DNA from: Candidatus Symbiobacter mobilis CR
GTDB lineage: Bacteria; Pseudomonadota; Gammaproteobacteria; Burkholderiales; Burkholderiaceae_C
Direction: 5' to 3'
Assembly (NCBI RefSeq): GCF_000477435.1
Contig: NC_022576.1
Location: 1,116,001 to 1,180,000 of the forward strand
DNA length: 64,000 nucleotides
Part shown: positions 59,701-64,000 of the stretch, one piece after another
How the letters are laid out: every line of letters begins with the position of its first letter
Numbering within the stretch: the stretch's first letter is position 1
Position numbers and translations under genes: made by a program
Notes under the pieces: model-generated
Seen by the model: the letters and a program-made list of their open reading frames with translations, nothing else
Told to the model about the DNA's origin: nothing
Database searches by the model: none

Positions 59701-60498
59701 ACTGCCGCACCTGCCGTCCTCCTCCGCCCCAACCCCTATACCCCCAATGAAGCCCCCACGACGGGGTACCTCGTCGTGGTTGGCACCGGAAAATTCTTCG
59801 AGACCAGCGACATCTCGACGACTGACCAACAAACTGCCTATGGCATTTGGGACAGCCAGCCTTTCGGGAGCGCAGTGGCTTCGACAGGCATTCCGCAGAC
59901 TGGTACGGGCAATTTGGTGCAGCAGACCATTTCGGAGGCGCAAACCCTAAGCCGCACTGTCGTCAACAGCGATTTGTCGACTTCGGTGCAGGATGTGACC
60001 TATTACTCTGTCTCGCGCAATGCAGTGAACTGGGCCACCAAACGGGGGTGGTACATTGATCTGCCCCACACCGGCGAGCGCGTGGTGTATCCGCTGGAAG
60101 GCTTGCTGGGCCGTTATATCGCCGTCGATGCCATTTCCCCCAGCAATGTTTCCTCCAACGTCTGCGCGCAAAGCGGCCAGGGAACGGGCTACGTCTACAT
60201 CATCGACGGGCTGACCGGCGCCGGTCCCGGTGAGCAGGTGCTTGATACCAACGGGGACGGGACGATCAACTCCGAAGACGCAATGGTCAGCGGGTTCACT
60301 GCCCGGGCGGACGGACGCAACACCTGGCTCAAGGTCAATGCGTTGAGCGACGCCACCCAAACCGTCTACACCGGCATCACCGGCGGCGATGGTTCCGGGA
60401 TCACCGTCAAGCTGAGCTGCACACTGATGGGCAACTGCCAGCCCGCGCCCATTACCGGGGTTCGTTCCCGCGAGTGGAGGCAGTTGTTCATGCGATAA
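56719..60498 (+). CDS. pilY1: Type IV pilus tip adhesin PilY1
   Basis: 1259 residues from the ATG at 56719 (AAGGAG upstream). A signal peptide (about 1-22) is followed by a von Willebrand A-like N-terminal region with MIDAS-type DDSGSM at 44-49. The C-terminal half is the PilC/PilY beta-propeller (VNSSPMLVKKGVDLQYDKLP, FVGANDGMLHAFRDG, TSGAGPKSIFALNVTDP). A calcium loop DTNGDGTINSED lies at about 1176, the site known in PilY1 to control retraction. It serves adhesion, mechanosensing and pilus biogenesis. The TAA stop is the first base set of a palindromic repeat (60495-60583). Confidence 0.95.
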   Translation: MRNALIASLLSWFLCLGSAVADMAQTPLLTQSSAAEPNLVFVFDDSGSMASSYMYQYGTSYSGYGMASPGGNYAPKSPDVNLMYYDPRIRYKLRINANGSEMDPASPDAVTSFSVYFYKPGVETLQVDSVSVTNGGKKYPTSGVTMSFSAPPSGGVRAEGTVTVNSNKQITAINVTNHGSGYVAVPTITLANKGSGSGFKYKVIMGVDPASTVVNRKWDGTGTPSALADYFTSGTPAGYLPDEASPLAPGATSIRYPNTASSSVTQYPKFAARTDCAGNVCTWEEEKQNYANWKLYHSTRVELARTGIGLAFQPLTSTFRLGWGTINWLESKKVLHAGVSLFTTERKQAFYDWLYGSSTNATGDTPNRLAMHYVGRYFSRSDSNGPWGSMPDFESTSTDPSTTGGTEPKSDHATCRRSNMLLMTDGYWNGAAPNPTLGNVDKTTGPSITSVTGSTYQYTPAYPYKDETSNTLADVAMKYWVNDLRTDLTNNIPAISGINEAFWQNVSFYGIGLGIYGTLPQTQATLASLASGDILWPVATADSPSAIDDMWHAAINSRGQFLNAADSDSLSEAIEKMMTAINKLSSSQSGVAVSTANLVDGTRKYTPQYTTGSWVGNVTARNLNPVTGNEVSTAWQVESVDAVSGDPLSTLPDPNDRNIVVGTGSTTSPKAVEFKLAAMTTAGLTSRMTGTVDAALIDYLRGSAAEEGDFGRFRTREARLGDIVNSSPMLVKKGVDLQYDKLPSGVPGASSYREFVLGNSTNLEGVLFVGANDGMLHAFRDGTTSTPDDAGTEIFAYVPYAVLPQLHLLADKAYAHRYYVDGPLMETASYDGTQWRNLLLGTSGAGPKSIFALNVTDPLAMTADSVLWEITPARTGFAQLGHILTDLQAGLLPSGDWVAIFGNGYMSANGSARLYVVNLNTGALLKEIVAENGPGNGLGGVRIVRNNYQQVVGAYAGDLKGNLWKFDLSGPAASDWKLGFEGQPLLAVGNTKPITAAPAVLLRPNPYTPNEAPTTGYLVVVGTGKFFETSDISTTDQQTAYGIWDSQPFGSAVASTGIPQTGTGNLVQQTISEAQTLSRTVVNSDLSTSVQDVTYYSVSRNAVNWATKRGWYIDLPHTGERVVYPLEGLLGRYIAVDAISPSNVSSNVCAQSGQGTGYVYIIDGLTGAGPGEQVLDTNGDGTINSEDAMVSGFTARADGRNTWLKVNALSDATQTVYTGITGGDGSGITVKLSCTLMGNCQPAPITGVRSREWRQLFMR

Positions 60499-60583
60499 CT
60501 GCCATGACTTTGCACAGACCCCCCTCACCCCCTGCCCCTCTCCCATTGGGCGAGGGGAGTTTCGTGAAGCCGCTTCGCGACTG
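60495..60583 (+). repeat. Palindromic repeat block, copy 2
   Basis: Starts ATAACTGCCATGACT at the pilY1 stop codon. It then has CCCTCACCCCCTGCCCCTC, GGGCGAGGGG and a CGCTTCGCGACT end. It is a shorter relative of 40163-40282, lacking the inverted ACTGCCATGACT. The CCCCTC/GAGGGG arms can pair. Confidence 0.6.
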
Positions 60584-60650
60584 GCACACGAAACTGCCAC
60601 GCTGCGTCACCGAGAATGCCAGCCTTGTTGCACCACATACTCTGTACACC

Positions 60651-61145
60651 ATGACTCGTCTTATGCCTAACCACCTTGGTGCTGCCCGGCCCGCACAGGC
60701 ACGGCGCGACTATGGTTTCACCCTGGTCGAAATCATGATCGTCGTCGTGATCATCGGCATCCTCGCGGCCATTGCAGCACCTGCGTATACCAGCCACATC
60801 GCCAAAAGTCGGCGCGCAGACGCACGGGTGCAATTGCTGCAAGTAGCGCAATTCATGGAGCGGTTTTATTCCGCCAATGACCGCTACGACCAAGATCGCG
60901 GAGGCAACGGTGTCTTCAGCCAGATCCCCGACAAACTCAAGCGCGCCCCGGCGGAAGGCGAGCAGATGTATGCGCTCGTCACGCTCGATTCTTCCAACGT
61001 CAACGCGAGCAGCTACACCCTGACCATGCAGCCCGTCAGCGGATCGCCCATGGGATCTGACCCTTGCGGATCGTTCACGATCAACCAGGAAGGCATGAAG
61101 GGTGTCGTGGGGGCCACGCTCTCCCGCGACGAGTGCTGGAAGTAA
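60651..61145 (+). CDS. pilE: Type IV pilin PilE-like
   Basis: 164 residues from the ATG at 60651; the ATG at 60663 is also possible. The leader ends RRDYG, before FTLVEIMIVVVIIGILAAIA with Glu5. KSRRADARVQLLQVAQFMER and a C-terminal pair of cysteines (SDPCGSFTI and DECWK) form the usual D-region. It resembles the PilE that closes minor-pilin operons in betaproteobacteria rather than the major pilin PilA. Function as a minor pilin is the safer reading. Confidence 0.88.
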   Translation: MTRLMPNHLGAARPAQARRDYGFTLVEIMIVVVIIGILAAIAAPAYTSHIAKSRRADARVQLLQVAQFMERFYSANDRYDQDRGGNGVFSQIPDKLKRAPAEGEQMYALVTLDSSNVNASSYTLTMQPVSGSPMGSDPCGSFTINQEGMKGVVGATLSRDECWK

Positions 61146-61160
61146 GGAAGGAATTTTTCT

Positions 61161-62042
61161 GTGCAATACGGACTCGTTGCGCACCGGCTGCATCGCATCG
61201 GCCAGGATTGCGCTTTGTTGCAATGGGCACGGCTATGCGAACCTGGGCTGCGCGAACTCGGTCTCCATTTCCACGCCACGGGTGGAGCACACGATGTGCT
61301 GGTCGTCAACGGCCTACTGCGTGACCAACTCGTCTCCGTAGGCTATGGTCGCGACGGTGGGCTGATGCGCTTGGTGTCACGCATCGCCGGGGGGGTGGAA
61401 CCTGGTACTGTGCTGGATGGCGTGGTATTTTTCATCGACCCGGTCAACCCTACGTCGATGTATCCAGAAACCCTTGCGCTCAAGCGCCAGTGCATCATCC
61501 ACGCCAAGCCCTTCGTCGCCACCCTGGCTGGCGCAATCGAATGGATCGCCGTCGAGTTGATCCTGGCTGGGAAAGCTGATGCACTCTTTCCCCAGGCGCG
61601 TGCATGCTGGGAGCTTGAAGCGCAAACCATGGCCTTGGTTGCGCACGATGCGCTCAAGAACGAGATGCTTGCCTTTGCCGGGGACCATTTCGACACGCTC
61701 TCGCGCTTTGCCAGCCGTGTCGCCACCGGGACGACAGGGCGCAAGCTCAACGCGATGGCGTGGTCACGCGGATGGGACAGTTCGCGCCCCTGGGTAACGT
61801 GCTACCAAAGCGGCCCTCTCGGTGGGGACGCGCAGATTGCGGAGCGCGTGCTCGACTTGCAGTGCCAAAAAGTGATCTTCTTCGAAGACCCCCACGTGGC
61901 CCGACAGCACGAAGCGGACATCCAATTGCTGGAACGATCCGTCTACAGCACAGCCCACGCCACCACGTGCATCAACACGCCCGCCATGGCACGGCGCTGG
62001 GCCACTGCGGCGGCGGCGCTGGCGGCGCAACGCTCCCGCTAA
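61161..62042 (+). CDS. Tandem methylglyoxal-synthase-like protein
   Basis: 293 residues from a GTG, preceded by AAGGAAGGAA. The C-terminal half (about 155-285) matches methylglyoxal synthase: AHDALKNEM with His162-Asp163, ATGTTG at 188, SGPLGGD with Asp223, FFEDP with Asp243 and HEAD with His250/Asp253. These positions correspond to the phosphate-binding and catalytic residues of the E. coli enzyme. The N-terminal half (about 30-125) looks like a second, degenerate copy: ATGGAHD at 39 and VVFFIDP at 89-94. There GGD has become GGL (residue 68) and the HxxD motif is missing. The enzyme would make methylglyoxal from dihydroxyacetone phosphate. E. coli MgsA is a single-domain protein of about 150 residues. 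Confidence 0.75.
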   Translation: MQYGLVAHRLHRIGQDCALLQWARLCEPGLRELGLHFHATGGAHDVLVVNGLLRDQLVSVGYGRDGGLMRLVSRIAGGVEPGTVLDGVVFFIDPVNPTSMYPETLALKRQCIIHAKPFVATLAGAIEWIAVELILAGKADALFPQARACWELEAQTMALVAHDALKNEMLAFAGDHFDTLSRFASRVATGTTGRKLNAMAWSRGWDSSRPWVTCYQSGPLGGDAQIAERVLDLQCQKVIFFEDPHVARQHEADIQLLERSVYSTAHATTCINTPAMARRWATAAAALAAQRSR

Positions 62043-62046
62043 GGTT

Positions 62047-62835
62047 TCACTCCTTGGTCGCAACAATGACCTGAAAATTGCCAAAAAAAGCCAGGTGCCG
62101 TTCGCACGTAACCCCGGGCATGGCTTCGAGTAGCGTGACGGGGTCGTGCGTATCCCACAAGGCCAAGCCATACGGCTCGAACACCTTGAAGTACACCCAG
62201 CTCAAGGCCCGCAGCAACCATGGCCCAGGGCGATGGAATTCCGCCAGGAAGAGCTTGCCCCCCGGCGCCAACACCCGAATGGCCTCTCGAACCACGTCCT
62301 CCTTATAGGCATGGGGCAGCTCGTGTAGCAGGAAAAACATGACGTTGGCACTGACCGAACCGTCTTGCAGCCGCATCGATACCGCGTTGTCACGCATCGG
62401 CTCGATGTACTCGCGATAGTCGGCCAGCTTGCGCATGGCGTGATCCAGCTCGTTCTGGATGATGTCGGCCACCAGCACCTTGGAAGCCCCAGCCTGCGCT
62501 GCAGCGCGCACGACACGGGGCATCACGTTGCCAAAAGCACAGGACGTGATCAATACCCGCCGACCATGCAAGTCAATGTGCTGCATCCCCTGCGTGATGA
62601 TCGACACCAGTCTGCTGTACTGGAACAGCAAAATCGCCGCAATGATCGGCTGGCAATCGACCAACCGGATCAGCCGCATATCCGAGTACAGGGGGTACAC
62701 ATGCGCATCCTCGCCGCGCAACCGCCCCAACGCACCGCGAACCAGCAAGGCGCCCCGGGTCGCCGAGAAGAAAAACAGCCCCACAGCCGCCAAGGTTCCC
62801 AACAACAGCGCCACGCCGTACGACAACAGTGTCAA
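62047..62835 (-). CDS. SAM-dependent methyltransferase resembling RquA
   Basis: 262 residues from a TTG at 62835 with AGGAGAGG upstream. An N-terminal hydrophobic helix is followed by a class I methyltransferase fold. The SAM-loop position reads ITSCAFGNVMPRV rather than a glycine-rich DxGxGxG. VMFFLLHELPHAYKEDVV, GGKLFLAEFHRPGPWLLRAL and KVFEPYGLALW recall RquA, the enzyme that converts ubiquinone to rhodoquinone. RquA also has a modified glycine-rich motif. The assignment is from remembered family features, not a search. It could instead be a UbiE-like or unrelated methyltransferase. It is convergent with the methylglyoxal-synthase-like gene and divergent from hrcA. Confidence 0.6.
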   Translation of the reverse strand: MTLLSYGVALLLGTLAAVGLFFFSATRGALLVRGALGRLRGEDAHVYPLYSDMRLIRLVDCQPIIAAILLFQYSRLVSIITQGMQHIDLHGRRVLITSCAFGNVMPRVVRAAAQAGASKVLVADIIQNELDHAMRKLADYREYIEPMRDNAVSMRLQDGSVSANVMFFLLHELPHAYKEDVVREAIRVLAPGGKLFLAEFHRPGPWLLRALSWVYFKVFEPYGLALWDTHDPVTLLEAMPGVTCERHLAFFGNFQVIVATKE

Positions 62836-62978
62836 CTTGCCTCTCCTATGCAATCCACAGCACCACTACCCGGACGTCGCCACCCTGCCGCACACGGCAC
62901 GCACGCCCCGTGAAACCCCGGTAAACGGGAGCCTGGCAGTGTATCAATGGGGGGAATTCCGCGCAAAAACCCGCCTCC

Positions 62979-62984
62979 TACAAT
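62979..62984 (+). promoter_or_regulatory. Candidate -10 box for hrcA
   Basis: TACAAT, six bases before the hrcA ATG, the same spacing as at kdsD. It implies a leaderless mRNA. No good -35 is seen at 16-18 bp upstream. Confidence 0.4.
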
Positions 62985-62990
62985 GCCTTG

Positions 62991-63998
62991 ATGTTGGACG
63001 ATCGCGCCAAGATGCTGCTCAAAGCGCTCGTCGAGCGCTATATCGCCGATGGACAGCCCGTGGGGTCGCGAACCCTATCGCGGGCAAGTGGGGTAGAGCT
63101 ATCCCCCGCGACGATCCGCAATGTGATGTCGGATCTGGAAGAGCTGGGCCTCGTCGCCAGCCCCCACACCTCTGCTGGACGGATTCCCACCGCACGGGGG
63201 TACCGGCTCTTCGTCGACACGATGCTCACTGTGCAGCGCAATACGTTGGATGTGCCTTCGCAGCTCGCAGCAGATCAACCCCAAAAGGTCATGTCCCACG
63301 CTGCGCAGATGCTATCGAGCCTGTCGCATTTCGTCGGGGTCGTCGTCGTTCCCCGTCGGCCCTCGGTACTGCGGCACATCGAGTTTCTGCAGTTGTCCGA
63401 AAGGCGGTTGCTGGTCATCATCATCGGCCCGGATGGGGACGTGCATAACCAGGTCGTGCATACGGAAATCGATTACGGCCCGGCCCAACTGATCGAGGCA
63501 GCCCACTACCTCAACGCCCACTTCGCAGGGTTGACCCTGGAAGAGATGCGGGAACGGCTGGAACGAGAAATCGCTTCCCTGCGCGTGGAAATTGTCGGTC
63601 TGATGACCGCTGCGGTGCATGTCAGCGCAGATGTTTCCGCACAGACTGCGGATAACGTCATCATCTCCGGCGAAAAGAACCTGCTGTCCATCAGCGACTT
63701 CGCCAACGATATGAACCAGCTCCGGCAGGCTTTCGAGTTGTTCGAGCAGAAAGCCCAGCTCATCCGGCTGCTCGACGTCACAGGCCGTGCGCAAGGAGTG
63801 CGCATTTTCATCGGCGGGGAAAGCCAAGTCGTGCCCTACCAGGAACTGTCCATCGTCAGCGCACCCTACAAAGTCGACGGCCAGATCGTCGGCACCCTCG
63901 GCGTGGTAGGCCCCACGCGCATGGCCTACGACCGCATGATCGAGATCGTCGACATCACGGCCAAGCTCGTCAGCAACGCACTCAGCCATCCACGGTAA
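62991..63998 (+). CDS. hrcA: Heat-inducible transcription repressor HrcA
   Basis: 335 residues from the ATG at 62991. The winged-helix N-terminus has [38 protein letters not shown] and [16 protein letters not shown]. The C-terminal GAF-like sensor has [12 protein letters not shown] and [20 protein letters not shown]. HrcA represses groESL and dnaK operons by binding CIRCE and needs GroEL for folding. I found no CIRCE element in this window. The stop codon overlaps an ATG (TAATG at 63996-64000), so another gene probably begins at 63998 and runs out of the window. Confidence 0.96.
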   Translation: MLDDRAKMLLKALVERYIADGQPVGSRTLSRASGVELSPATIRNVMSDLEELGLVASPHTSAGRIPTARGYRLFVDTMLTVQRNTLDVPSQLAADQPQKVMSHAAQMLSSLSHFVGVVVVPRRPSVLRHIEFLQLSERRLLVIIIGPDGDVHNQVVHTEIDYGPAQLIEAAHYLNAHFAGLTLEEMRERLEREIASLRVEIVGLMTAAVHVSADVSAQTADNVIISGEKNLLSISDFANDMNQLRQAFELFEQKAQLIRLLDVTGRAQGVRIFIGGESQVVPYQELSIVSAPYKVDGQIVGTLGVVGPTRMAYDRMIEIVDITAKLVSNALSHPR

Positions 63999-64000
63999 TG

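Overview
This is a GC-rich chromosomal segment of a betaproteobacterium, most likely Burkholderiales and Comamonadaceae-like. The evidence is gene order and protein style: tRNA-Tyr/Gly/Thr-tuf-tRNA-Trp-secE-nusG-rplKAJL-rpoBC, pilBCD-coaE-zapD-yacG, trpD-trpC-ung, kdsD-kdsC-lptC and an rsmB-DUF4390-ntrY module. The assignment is an inference, because no rRNA or species marker was compared. Most of the window is housekeeping DNA with an accessory layer of small repeats.

Layout. 1-16.7 kb (all minus strand) holds the transcription/translation supercluster: three tRNAs, tuf, tRNA-Trp, secE, nusG, four ribosomal protein genes, rpoB and rpoC, followed by rsmB, a DUF4390 gene and the start of an NtrY-like sensor kinase. 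16.8-22 kb (minus) is trxA, an 850 bp non-coding gap, then rho-trpD-trpC-ung. 22-30 kb has a glycine-zipper protein, cca, and the pilBCD-coaE-zapD-yacG operon. 30.1-33.9 kb is an accessory insert: a chemotaxis receptor gene and a transposase relic between two inverted copies of a 143 bp MITE-like element. 34-37.5 kb has rpiA, pyrD and pmbA. 37.5-47.3 kb is a signalling block: a GGDEF-EAL protein, an HD-GYP protein and two hybrid histidine kinases. 47.4-53 kb has tRNA-Ser, a KefB/C-type antiporter, kdsD-kdsC-lptC-SDR, and a glycine-rich RRM protein. 53.8-61.1 kb is a complete minor-pilin operon (fimT, pilV, pilW, pilX, pilY1, pilE-like). The window ends with a tandem methylglyoxal-synthase-like gene, a methyltransferase resembling RquA, and hrcA.

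How it works together. The type IV pilus parts in two places (motor ATPase, platform and prepilin peptidase at 24-28 kb; minor pilins and PilY1 adhesin at 54-61 kb), the chemoreceptor and the c-di-GMP enzymes suggest a surface-associated, motile lifestyle. The kds/lpt genes show a Gram-negative LPS envelope.

The most unusual points are the MITE-bounded chemoreceptor cassette, four kinds of short palindromic repeat that alter the 3' ends of neighbouring genes, the double-domain methylglyoxal-synthase-like protein, the RquA-like gene (possible rhodoquinone synthesis), and rho placed directly ahead of trpDC-ung. I see no CRISPR array, prophage or complete insertion sequence.
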